Positions 9,649-20,782 of a stretch of 64,000 nt of DNA are shown here, piece after piece. The notes beneath the pieces are model-generated. The model did no database searches. It was given only the letters and a program-made list of their open reading frames with translations, and had not been told where the DNA came from. The stretch spans positions 124,001-188,000 of the forward strand of contig MU385753.1 of assembly GCA_022497155.1 (NCBI GenBank), given 5' to 3'. The stretch is from Whalleya microplaca (Eukaryota; Ascomycota; Sordariomycetes; Xylariales; Xylariaceae). The position numbers and the translations under genes are program-made. Each line of letters opens with the position of its first letter. Within the stretch, counting starts at the first letter, position 1.

Positions 9649-12018
9649 TCACCTCTCTTCCTCTGTAGTATTTCCCCCCTGCTCCTCGCTGAGCCGCCCG
9701 ATAATGAACTCGTGCACATCCTTAGCATGAGCCTCCATCATACGGCTGAGTCCAATTTGGGGGCTTTTCTTGACGTTGCCGAACCGCCTCTTAAGCACCT
9801 TCTTGGCCAGCTCATTGTCGTTCCAACATGCATGGTCGTTAGCCACGTAGACGAGCGAGTTGTTCCTGTACCAGCTAGAAAGATCCGGGTCTGTCTCCGA
9901 CTTGACCGGCCGTAGGTTGCCCGTGACGAAGTTGACAACGCCCGCAATCCGGTTCTTGCAGTCTGATCCAGATTTTGTTTGTCAGCGCTGTATATAGGTA
10001 TACTGTCATTGAAGATCATCTTCTCACCTCTGTTCGTAAGGAGTACCTTCACCCCCAGATAGGCACTGCCGACGCCGATGATAAATAGGTCCTCCACCTC
10101 GTAGAGCTGGAGATAATTGTCCCAGATATAGCACACCAAGTCTAGGATCTGCCGTTGTAAAGCCTTCTCGTCCGCCCGCGGCGTGTAAGCGTCGATGTCT
10201 TCGGGACGCGTGATGTAATGTGGCACGTTTGCATCTAAGACACCATATCCATTCTTATGTGCCCAATCAACGTACCCGGTAACACCATCCAGCTGCTGTA
10301 TATCAGTATTTATATATTTGAAGCTTATCACGGGAGGGCATACGACGAAGCCATTGTGAGGTTCGACACTGTTGTCGATGATATCGGGCATGGCGACTAG
10401 CTCGGGACTATACCGTTAGTTAGCAACGTTGAAATGATGACCCAGATACTTATACTCACGGATCATGAATGATGAACATGACCTTCTTCTTAGTCTGTAT
10501 CCCCGGCGTGACGAGGACTTGGTTTTCAAACGACTTGAAAAGGGCCTCTCTTTGGATGAAGAGAGGGACCATGCCGAATTTCTCAGATAGGGTCTGTCGC
10601 TGATAGCCCCGGACCACATCGTGCAGGCGAGCAGCGTTGTCACCCAACTCCTGGATGTCGATGATACCAGGTCTCATGCACTCCCAGTAAGGAGCTTGGA
10701 TGGCTTGCACTTTGGCCAAGACCCTGGCAGCTTCTTTGCTAATCGGCGGCATATCCATTTTGGGTGGTGGTTCCCCCATCAGTGTTTTGGCGACGGCTAG
10801 AGCCGATTGGGATATCGCCTTAAGATTGTAACCCCCCTCAAGGCATACCGCCACCTTTCCACCGGCAAGGGACATAAGCATGTGAGTCATATGAGCATAA
10901 CACGGCGGCGTGACGAAGCACCCGCCGAGTTCATCGCCGTCCGCGGCGTCAAATCCGGCCGAGATGATCACCATATCCGGGTTGAACTCGTGAGCGATGG
11001 GCATCACGATCTTCTGAAAAGCGGCCAGATACTCGCCATCACCCATACCTTGAGACGGCCAGCCGATGTTGACATTCTTGCCCCTACCCTTGCCATCGCC
11101 CACTTTGTCTAGGTCTCCATCGGGTATCATAGGGTTGTCTGGCTTTCCGGGATAGAAATTGCCGTTATCGTATACGTGAAGTGATATGTAGAGAATGTTA
11201 GGTTCTTCGTAAAATATATTCTGCACGCCGTTCCCATGATGGACGTCCCAGTCCAAGATGAGGATCTTTCGGCAAGTGTCCGGATACTCATTCTGGCAGA
11301 CCTTGGCGCCGATGGGGACGTTGTTGAACAGGCAGAATCCCATGGGTGTATCATACTCGGCATGGTGTCCAGGTGGCCGAATAATAGCGAAGGCATTCTT
11401 CACCTGACCGGCAGCAACGTTCTTGCACGTTTCCACACAACCTCCTGCAGCGAGGAGGGCAGCCTCATAAGACATCCCGCCCACGTACAGAGAGGCTCGA
11501 CCTTGGTCTAGACTGTGACTGAGCAGCCGCAAGTCCCTTGTGGACATGCCGGAAAGACCCTTGACCCAGTCGTAATGATGCGGTGTATGCACCGTGCAGA
11601 CTTCCTGTTTTGTGGCATCGCGTGCTGGAATTCTCCACATGTACTTAGTCGGGTTCTCTCGGAGGATGTCGCGAAGCTCAGCATCAGGACCCGTGAAGAC
11701 GAGACCGGCCTTCTTGAATATCTTCATAATCTCCTCTATTCTTCGTGGATCTTCCGGATGGTGAGGTGATGGGCCAAAATCAGCATTTGCATGGAGCTTC
11801 ATCCTGTCATCGTAACAACATCCCGTGGGGAGCAGCCCTCGCCGCCGCATCAATTTGATAAGCTCGTCAGTTTCATCGGCTGCTTGATCCTCTTCCATAT
11901 CCACATTCGTACTATCTTTTGAAGAGGCATGCCCGTTCTCCTTCCCTGTCGAAGGGGCAACCTGGGGGTCTACAAAACCGTTGGGCGCATCGACCATGGA
12001 ATGGTCCTCGCCTTCCAT
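9649..12018 (-). CDS. HDA1: Class II histone deacetylase, HDA1/Clr3 type with Arb2 domain
   Basis: Three exons, 10460-12018, 10028-10407 and 9649-9962, give 750 residues. An in-frame GTG lies upstream, but 12018 is the first ATG. The zinc-dependent deacetylase core shows RPPGHHAEYDTPMGFCLFNN (His pair near 218-219), DWDVHHGNG (near 256-264, zinc-binding Asp and His), SAGFDAADGD (near 353-362, zinc-binding Asp) and LEGGYNL. The C-terminal 230 residues form the Arb2-like domain found in fungal Hda1 and Clr3, with KNRIAGVVNFVTGNLRPV and YVANDHACWND. These enzymes deacetylate histone tails and help to silence heterochromatin and gene clusters. The acidic N-terminal region is poorly conserved. The chromodomain protein at 22.7-26.9 kb could belong to the same silencing system (inference). 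Confidence 0.95.
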
Positions 12019-13650
12019 AATGCCGGTCTCTGCTGCAGCCACCCGTAGGCGCGGTGAGAATGATATGAAAGGTTACTGGACAGCGACCCTTGAGTGATAG
12101 GGGCTCAAGACAAGAGGTATTGCCTGAAGCCCACAGCCTATCAAACTCTAGCTGTGACAGTGACCAGCGAGATGGTTCTGGGGTTGCGGCCTAACTAAAC
12201 AAGAGCAGCCTGGTTGCGTCCTGAGGATGGGAGCGAGATCCAGGGATTTCAAGGACGTTGCTGATTTGCATGCCCACGGTTACTTCTCAGATGACCGCCA
12301 GAGATCCCCTAGGCGGCTTGAAGTTCCCCAAAGATAGGCTCGCAAGTTAGGTGTATGTGAAATAGATAACGAGCTTGGTGACAGTTCTGTGAAGGAATGT
12401 GAGCGGATACGTCCGTTAATAGCAAAATAGGCGAGATATTCTCATGTACAAGTCTGGGAGAGCAACAGGGTTAGGTTATCGTCGAGTCCAGAGTGTCAAA
12501 GGGACTCTCATGGACTCATAGGTAGATAGTTGCTGAGCCAGGTCATGTTCTGAGCAGGGAGACACCTGTTGCTCTTACAATGCATCGATCACTGTGATAA
12601 AGGAAAGGGTGTATATTGAACTATGCATTTCAATGAAATCGCGTACTTACACCCCGGGATGTGCTCAAAGGGTAATGCAGCCCAGTTGAGTGAGACCTGT
12701 AGGCGTTTCTGGACACTGCAAAAAATTGCGCAGGTGTCTCAAATGCGACAGGGATATGAGAGGCACTTTAAATTTCCTGTTTGTGATTACTTGCTGTTGG
12801 TGAAATATTATCGCTGTTGAGGACTGGTGATCTCGCAGAGCGCCGGTACAATGTGGTGTTGCTCAGAAGATGTAAGTTATTGTTATTGAACGGGCAGGGG
12901 GAAAGGCTGAACTAAAGTTTAGGTAACCTAGGCAAGCTCAGTGTCTGTTTTAGCGAGGCCAGCGATGATAGTCGTAGCGCGCCTTGTCGGACCCGGATAA
13001 GCCCGTATCAACACCCGACCTTACACACATACAACTGCTAGGTACCTACCCAACAACACTTTATATATTTCAGCATAGCTTAGTTCTTATGTATCTACGC
13101 TGAATTACCTAGATATAATAAATACGTTTGTTGGTATATTGAAACAAATACTCTAGGAATCATCTCTATGATCGTACGACTACGATACGACTATATGTAT
13201 ATACATACACGTATCTGGTACCTAGCTCAGTTGAGACCATGGATTCAAGGTTTCATAGACATTGTCACTGAGCAAGTAACCTTGCAGTTGGCTGCATCTA
13301 CGTTCATATATAATAACTAGGTAGTGAAAACAGACTCCACTCAAGGGATTTACGTAGATAAATATTCGAATAATCACGGGGAACGATTAGTACAATGTCA
13401 TTTTGGTAGGCGAAGCGACCTGGAATTTAGCTATATAAGCAACTGGATGGCTCTACGAACGCCATACACCAGCCTCCACTACAAGCGAACACCAGATAGG
13501 ATGAACTGCTCCTTCACGTACTCCGCGGTTGAAGATCTAGTATGGAATGTAGTCTCGCAATAGCGGCGGCGCAGTGTCTTAGCGGCGCACAGCATCCAGG
13601 TATCGACGTACGGTATCTTTGACGGCTTTTTGGGCAGACATCTTGAGACG
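12019..13650. other. Intergenic region upstream of HDA1-type gene
   Basis: About 1.6 kb between the deacetylase start and the F-box stop. An ATG ORF of 65 codons at 12623-12820 and overlapping small frames near 13324-13760 have no recognisable domains. TAGGTACCTA occurs at 13039-13048 and related motifs near 12925 and 13216. The part next to 13650 may hold an alternative 3' end of the F-box gene. Confidence 0.5.
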
Positions 13651-14909
13651 CTAGCACGAGAGGTCTCTGCCATCATCGCCATGCGGCACATCCAGGTGGA
13701 ACGTTTGTCCACCTCCCCGGTGTCGAGTTGTAGGACTTCCAGTAGGCGAAGCATCGTCATCGAGAGAAGCGGATTTCAGAACTCTCTCCTCATCAACGAT
13801 GCCAAGCCTAGGATAAAAAGAACCACCCTGGATTACTCCGCGTTCAAAAAGGATCGTCCAAATAGATATTTGGAGAGTCTCGATATCTTTGCAGAAAGAG
13901 AAATCGCGCATCTCCCGTGAGACATCTAACACTATACTGCTTCTCTTAGAGCCGATTGGGTAGCGTAGAAGGAACGAACGGAGCCTCTGTGGATCAAGTT
14001 TGAGGTAGGTACTAACGATCCAAAAGTCGCGACCATCTTCGAGCCCCCAAGGGACCGGATCCTACAGGTTCATTAGTGGAGGCGTATGGAATTGATACAG
14101 TTCTATGAGACACATACCTCGTCAACTTGCTTGACAGATGAACAGAGGTCCCTACGAATCGTCTCGCCTAGGGTTCTCTGGACACTGAGCAACTCAAAGA
14201 GTTCGTTTGTCGACAAGCCACGAACGTGATAGAGTCTCCGGTCGTTAGACCATGGCTTAGGCTGCGTTGGAGTACGGTGACGTACTCCATGGTGACGGCT
14301 TGAATAAAACCACAAGCGCGCAATCGCCATGCGTAACCGAGCTACTTCAGCAGGGCGCAAACTCCGACGGTTGCTGGAATCATCTCGCCAATGGAGTCTT
14401 GGATATGCATCGACCCACCAGTCGATGATCTTAGCTGAGTTCGAGATTTTTACCATATCGGAACGGTCGACCACAAGGGTCTGTGGCTTGATGGTTCTTC
14501 TCCTGAGCTGGAGTGGCTCCCCCTCGAGCAGTGGCATCTTGGCCCTGTGCTCAAGACCAGTATAGTCATAGTACACGTTACGAGGGTACATAATAGCCTC
14601 GGGCTGTAAGCCTAGCTTATCGAACGTGTGAAGCAGGAGAAGCGTCTCGAATTCTGGCTGACATCTCAAACTTGTTCCTAAAAGCAGATGCAAGGATTCT
14701 TTGATGATACCACGCAGTCGTTTCGACACCAGAGCCAGATTGCACAGATCAGTATGCGGTAGTAGCTTCATGATCTCCAGAGCAAGTTCTTCTGGGAGGG
14801 AGTTGAGGTAGGACACAGAAGTGCCAGGATAGAGATTGCCGTAGTAATAGGTACTGTGGCGTTCCGAAGGAGCCTGGCCGGGACCGCTGCCCAAATACTT
14901 CGACTCCAT
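13651..14909 (-). CDS. F-box protein
   Basis: Two exons, 14118-14909 and 13651-14061 (intron GTATGTG...CACTAATGAACCTGTAG), give 400 residues. The F-box lies near residues 35-70: YLNSLPEELALEIMKLLPHT then DLCNLALVSKRLRGI. Such proteins recruit substrates to SCF ubiquitin ligases through Skp1. The rest has no recognised substrate-binding repeat, as in many fungal F-box proteins. A canonical intron, 14937-14998 (GTAAGA to AACTAG), lies just upstream and would join in frame to an open stretch, but that stretch has no ATG. I therefore treat it as a leader intron and start at 14909. The 3' end is uncertain because a +1 frame stays open from 13760 down to 13479. Confidence 0.72.
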
Positions 14910-16323
14910 ATTGATAGGTGGGATGGACTCCACCGGCTAGTTGTTATCAGTATGGCTCTATAGATCGTTGTCGGCGGGAAATGCTGGTACAATCTTACCT
15001 CTTGAAATGCAAGGCCACGCCTGAGTAATATATGCGGCGTTTCAGGAAACAAGTCCGAGACGGAACCGTGACAGCTGCGTTGATGCTGTATTCGCGGTCT
15101 CTAGGGGCGTCCTCGGCTCTAACCTTGCGTAAAGTACCGAATACTGAGTGTCGAATGAAGGGGGAGGAGGGGGGGGGGGAGGAAGCTTCAAAAGTTGTGA
15201 TTAGACTTGGACCAAATTGACGAAATAACTAGGCAGGGTTTGCCGCGTTTAGTCCTTGGCAAGAATTCCAAAGGATGATGCCGAGCTGGGAAGTTGATGC
15301 GGTGCCAACAATGACGAGGATGCGTGGGCAGTGGGTTGTAGGGGAAAGAGGACCAAGGGACCTTGGAAGCCAGACCAAGTCTCGAGTCTGAAACAAGGGT
15401 GGTACTCGGAGGAGTGCAGGTGCGGTTTGGTGATGGAATAGCAGAAATACTTACTGGATTGTCTCTGGTATCCTAGGTGTGGTTCTTTCGACGTATAGAC
15501 CGAGGGGTAGGATGGTGTGGTGCTGTCAAAAGGTTGGGGATGGATGGTTGAGAGAAAGAAAAAGAAAAAGGCACTGAGTGCAATTATTTACGTTGGAAAA
15601 ATTGAGGGTGGAAATCAAGAACTGGGTGATGATGTCGTCCGGCTAACCCCTCGCCAGTGACCCCTCGCTTCCCAGAGTTCGCAGGAGATTTCCACGCCTA
15701 AAGTTAAGGATTACTTATATCCCTAAACTGTTCTGGCAATGACATCGATGTATCTGTCAAGCCAAGTTGTTGTTGCCCCAAGTTGAACGTCGACATTAAT
15801 GTCAACGATATCACAGGGGAACGTTGTAGGTTGCTGATCAACCAGGGACTGAACGCCAGTCTTGCGTTCGTATCTTCTTCTCAATGGGGCGTGCCTTTGT
15901 TAGTAGAGGCTGCCGATATGTAGTGTTGATACCAATGAGTGACAAGTGAACGACTGTTGACTGCCTAAGCAACTTGTCAATCAACCAAGGTCCAAGATAA
16001 CAAGGGGGTTAAGCAAGCCTTACTTTGTTCAGTTCCAAGAATATACGTTGCTTGAGTATACGTTGCTGGTGTATACACTGCAAGGATGGCATCTGATGTG
16101 GTGCTTGCGTCGACCACAAGCATGAACGCTTCCACTCCAACGGTGGAAGCTCGATTGTTCTCGGCGAACGAGAACTTCCCGCAACGTCTTAGACAAGTGC
16201 CAAAGACGTTTCCCTCCCTCCAAAAATACCCCCAGACTGACCAAGATTAAGGAAATCTGGCGCCTCAGCCAACCCGATGCTAGGTCGAAGACAGTTCACT
16301 TCAGTCTGCCCTCACCTAGCGCT

Positions 16324-16341
16324 TCCTTGGTCGACCAAGGA
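16324..16341. repeat. Perfect 18-base palindrome
   Basis: TCCTTGGTCGACCAAGGA is identical to its reverse complement. It could be a dimeric factor site or part of an inactive element. No gene start lies close by. Confidence 0.8.
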
Positions 16342-16668
16342 GCGGAGAATCAGTTGATTCAATCCGCAACGACCCCTCCGTTGGGGCTATACTGAATAAT
16401 GCAGATGCAAGGTTGCATCGCATACGTCTGGGAGCGATTCGCCATGAAGGCGGAATCGTTGCGTTGTAGTGCCATGATGTTGTTTGGTCAAGAGAGAGTG
16501 AAAAGGAATAGACGCGTCGAAGTCACGCGAGCTCAGGTATAATTACACAACTGAGAGGGCGCCCTGGTAGAGCTTGAGCTTGGACGTCAGCGTCGGGTTA
16601 ATTATATGCCTAGCGGTAGGTCCGTGCCTATGCCATTGATGATGGCAAGCACGCCGACGGCCCAACTG

Positions 16669-16701
16669 TTTGAATACCCAATAATATCCAGGGTATTCAA
16701 A
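16669..16701. repeat. Perfect inverted repeat, 11-base arms
   Basis: TTTGAATACCC at 16669-16679 and its exact complement GGGTATTCAAA at 16691-16701 enclose an 11-base loop. It is the longest stem in a group that also includes stems at 16128-16150 and 16157-16175 and an 18-base palindrome at 16324-16341. Confidence 0.8.
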
Positions 16702-17777
16702 GCAAACCTCTCACAATGGACTAGGTTACCTATTTCACTCTGTCACCGTATCTGATTACGCAGTAACTGCCACAAAGCAGCACTTCCACAAACATCAGGG
16801 ATAGTAGCCCATCAGAAAACGCATAGGCCAGGCTACATCTATTGTCACCAATATTTGCCCTAGCCACAAGTACTGGATCTAATACAGTTAACTACATTAC
16901 ATGATACATTACATTACATATGAAATGAGTGTGAGATCAAGCATCTCTTGTTAGGCCAGGGCGACATGGAGCTGTGGCTCATTGTGCTGCTTTATGGCAG
17001 TTAATCAGATAAGATGTTTGTTCCTCATGTAGGTGATGACTCAAGCCTCTCAGCCAAGAAGTACTGCGTTAAGTTCTAGTGTTGAACAGGAGATGATTAT
17101 ATTCAGGATTCCAGAATTCATACCTATCCAATTCTAAGACTATCAAGATATCTAGAAATCTTCGTACGCGTACGCTCTCTAATAGCGAGCCTAAGTGATA
17201 CCATATCATAACAACTCCAGTTGGCTTACACAAGTCTCTGAAGTATCCTAAATAGGGAGCCTTTTATTGATATATAAGAGTAGATGCCAGGACTACCTAA
17301 ATCTAGTCATCTGCCTGCAGCTCGAGTAGCAACTAACTCCGCAACGGTATAAGCCTATCAATATAAGTCATCGTAAAGTCCGCATCCTAGGACACCGTAG
17401 AAAGCCTTAAGCAGCGAAGAGAAAACCCAGCTATGGCTCTCTAGCGATCCTATCCCTAGTAATGAAAGTGATTGTCATAGATACGCTGGTTGTATGAGCC
17501 TGGTTATCTACGGATACTACAGGCAAGCTTGCCAGGCAGGCAAAGCTACTAGGAACAGAATACAAGGCATTGCCTGTTCTCAGTGCTCACGGGACATATC
17601 AAAACCAAGGTACAGTGACGATGTAATTTCTCATAGACATCACTACCTATCAGACTCCATGCACATAGATACCAAGATATCGTACGAACGCCCAGAACGC
17701 CAGCCCCCGTGCAAGTTTTCAGACACGACAGAACTCTACCCTACTCAACCCCCCTCAACTCAACCAGCCCAGCCCCC

Positions 17778-18878
17778 TCAAGCGAACAGCTCCTTCGTAT
17801 CCAGCGCATCCACAGGAGCCCTCTTCCCGCCGCTGGTCCTGAGCCCGAGATCCCCCTTGCGCGCGAGCCTCTCGACGAACTGCTCGGCGCGCGCGTTGTG
17901 CCGCGTGGCCGTGCGCCGGCGCGCGTCGGAGCGCACCTGGTTCGGCGACACGAACTCCCGATTCTCGTAGATGATCGGCCCGCCGAACGAGCCCTCCTGG
18001 ATGACGATGGGCGTCAATACGAAGCGGGGGCCGATCTCGACCAGGCTGACGTCTAACTCCTTACTCCCACCAGCACCACTACGACTCTTAGCAGACTTCG
18101 AGCCCGTCTCCGTCTCCTCGCCATCATCCGACTTCGTGGTCTTGGGGGAAGCCTCCGACTCCCGGATCTGGTAGTTGCGCACCCAGATCTTGCCGTCGGC
18201 GACCGTGAAGCCCATGACGCGGTCGACGAAGGGCTTGGACTTGCGCGCGCCCGGCGGCACGCCGAAGGTGTGCTGGAAAAGCTCCTTGATCACCTGCAGG
18301 TGCGGCTCCGCGTCGAAGGCGGCGTCGAAGGAGAGGATGGGCCGCGAGCCCTTCAGGCAGTTGCCCGTGAAGTGGAGTTCCTCCATCGTGTGCACTGCGG
18401 GTAGATATATTAGCTGCTTGCGCGTTCGTTCGTTCAAGACTCTTCCTTTTGTGAGATTCATGTAGTAGACATACAGTTCTGCAGGTGCATCTTCACCGTC
18501 GGACCATTGGGGACCTTGCTCAGCCACACGTACAAGTCCTGGCCTTTTCTCGCCTCGAAGAATAGGACATTGTTGCAGTTGTAAAGCTCGGCGAGCTCGT
18601 TGAGTTGGTAGAGCTTGGATTTGGAGTCGAACTTGGCGTCTTTTCGTCCATGGGGAAGCATCGCGGCCAGGTCGTTGAGTAAGTGTCTATGTCTACAAGC
18701 AATGTCTGTTAGCAGTTTGCGCAAGCCATCTTGGGTCTGGGGGGTCGGAATACCTGTAGGTCACGCCTCTTGAAGACAAGATCAGAACCCTTTGCTTGTT
18801 CTTCCGTACGCCATTCGCAGGTGCTTCGGCCTTCTGGCCATTAGTGCCCTTCGACAGCGACTTGTATACAGCCGCCAT
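17778..18878 (-). CDS. BRX1: Ribosome biogenesis protein BRX1 (Brix domain)
   Basis: Three exons, 18754-18878, 18475-18692 and 17778-18394, give 319 residues. The Brix domain begins with KNKQRVLILSSRGVTYRHRH and runs through the DLAAMLPHGRKDAKFDSKSK segment, then FFEARKGQDLYVWLSKVPNG, LHFTGNCLKGSRPILSFD, and HLQVIKELFQHTFGVP. This is diagnostic for Brx1 rather than the paralogues Rpf1, Rpf2, Imp4 or Ssf1. Brx1 acts in the nucleolus in assembly of the 60S subunit (27S pre-rRNA processing, with Ebp2). A Ser/Lys/Asp-rich insert (near residues 195-225) separates the domain from the IYENREFVSPNQVR tail. All exon phases match and both introns have standard sites. Confidence 0.95.
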
Positions 18879-19728
18879 TGTGTGTCTTGTCGGAGAGAAA
18901 AAGCCGAATACCTCGAAATTCGTCCAATTCGAAAAGGTGATGCCGAAACTTCAACTTTTTTTTCTTAGCAGGGGCATACAATTGCTAATCGATAAGATGC
19001 GGTCGGCCGCGGCCTTATCGATACGTGGTGGGGCTGTGGCTCGGTACAGCTCGGATACACACCTTAATTTACTATGTACTTTGTACCGTTTACATGTATC
19101 GTGTCTTTGGGTAGCCAATGAGTTGTCCATGACGAGATCTACACAGACCTGAGCTTGGCATCGGCGGTAAGCAACACGCAGAAGATCGGTCTACATACAT
19201 TTGTTTGAATAGCATACTTGGCTACTTGGTCGCTGCTCTCTCTCTGATGTACATACATATTACATACAATCACCAGCTTAGTTGACAGGTCAGATTGACA
19301 CACAGACCAATATCGAGGCCCATGTCTGTCAATCTTGACCGAATTATATAAAGTCGGCAGCGTTTCTAAGTATCTTGAAATTTGTATGTCTGTATGTAAA
19401 CTGTATTTATGTAGGTAATCACACAAGGAAAATGGGCTGAATGGACAGCTCGTAATTACGATGGACATTGTTAGATTAGACATGCTAGTGACCTTGACTG
19501 GTGGGCAAATCTCAGACTGCTGGTACCAACATCAACGAAAAGAGCAAACACAAGAGAACCGCGTCCGGCGAAAAGATCAATATTCCTAGCCCCTTGATGC
19601 ATCATCACCCGACCACAGAATGTTCCGGACAATATGTGACGCCGTATACGTAACATCATACCCAGCCGTATAGCCGTATAGCCGTATAACCGTCGCATCA
19701 TTTCCACTAGTAGGCCACGTTGATGGAA
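18879..19728. other. Intergenic region BRX1 / RAB11
   Basis: 850 bases between the BRX1 start and the Rab stop. Three copies of GCCGTATA lie near 19664-19689, in the expected Rab 3' UTR. The small minus-strand ORF 19139-19483 has no recognisable domain. Confidence 0.5.
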
Positions 19729-20782
19729 TTAACAGCACTTTCCGCCCTGCTTCGCCGCGTCGTCGGGAGACTTGCTGAGCGAGATGTTGGTGCCTGCCAT
19801 GGGGGCCTGGGCACCCTCGCCACTGTCCAGTGCCTTGCTCGAGACGATACGGTAGATTTCTATATGATTGTTGCATTAGGACACGGGGTCTTACTAGTTT
19901 TAGTAAGCTAGGTGGGGGGCGGGAACACGTACCGGTGAGTATGTTCTGGAAGGCGAGCTCAACGTTGCTGGCATCGAGAGCGGAGGTTTCTATGAACGAC
20001 AGGTGGTTCTCGCCTAAAGAAGGCCCAATGGTCAGCAATTGGACGTGGACATGGACGTCTTAGCCAGGCGAGAGGAGACGCGAGGGGAGACGCACTGGCA
20101 AACGACTTGGCCTCCTCTGTAGGGACAGCTCGCAGGTGCCGCAGATCGCTCTTGTTTCCGACCAGCATGATCACGATGTTCGCATCAGCATGGTCGCGGA
20201 GCTCCTTAAGCCATCTTGTGACGTTCTCGTAGGTTTGGTGCTTGCTGATGTCGTACACAAGGAGCGCACCGACCGCTCCTCGGTAGTAGGCAGAGGTGAT
20301 GGCGCGATATCTCTCCTGACCAGCAGTATCCCAGATCTGTGCCTTGATCGTCTTGGAGTCGACCTGGATGGACCGGGTAGCAAACTCGACGCCAATGGTC
20401 GACTTCGAGTCCAGGTTGAACTCGTTCCGGGTGAATCGACTGAGTAGGTTGGACTTCCCGACGCCCGAGTCACCAATCAACACCACTAGAAATCGAAGCT
20501 GTCAGTACGTCTATCTGCGTCTGCGTCGGTGTACAAAGGTGTATCAAGGCGGGCGAGGGGCGATGGGTGGATTCTCACCTTTGAAGAGAAACTGTGGCAG
20601 GTCTGGTTAGCTAGCTGCCTTCAATCCAATACATACCATCAATAGGACTGGCGGGGAGGGGGAATATCATCGGTTCAGGAGTAAACAAGCTAAAGGTCAA
20701 GGTGACGAGGTAGGAGGGGTAGAGAGGATCAGGATGACAACCAGGTCAAGGTCAGGCTTACATCGTACTCGTCGTTGGCCAT
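19729..20782 (-). CDS. Rab11/Ypt31-family small GTPase
   Basis: Five exons, 20762-20782, 20579-20591, 20096-20485, 19933-20013 and 19729-19859, give 211 residues, normal for Rab11. Exon 2 is only 13 bases. It encodes FLFK plus one base, and restores [19 protein letters not shown]. The P-loop is GDSGVGKS, switch I has STIGVEF, switch [15 protein letters not shown], and the base-binding motifs are NKSDL and ETSAL. The C terminus GGKCC carries two cysteines for geranylgeranylation. Rab11/Ypt31/32 proteins control exit from the trans-Golgi, recycling and polarised secretion, including at hyphal tips. All five phases fit and splice sites are standard. Subfamily is clear from [12 protein letters not shown] and [20 protein letters not shown]. 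Confidence 0.96.

Larger units (their letters stand above)
14910..17777. other. Gene-free region with clustered inverted repeats
   Basis: 2.9 kb without a recognisable gene. The part near 14937-14998 is probably a leader intron of the F-box gene. Perfect inverted repeats cluster between 16128 and 16701. Short ORFs such as 16029-16244 (minus) look like chance. No tRNA A/B box pair was identified. Confidence 0.55.

Noticed and set aside
12623..12820. 65-codon ATG ORF upstream of the HDA1-type gene
   Set aside because: Short, no domain, no promoter or splicing context; expected by chance in this much DNA.
14999..15052. Upstream coding exon of the F-box gene
   Set aside because: It splices in frame to the F-box exon but has no ATG and runs into a stop upstream, so it is better taken as leader.
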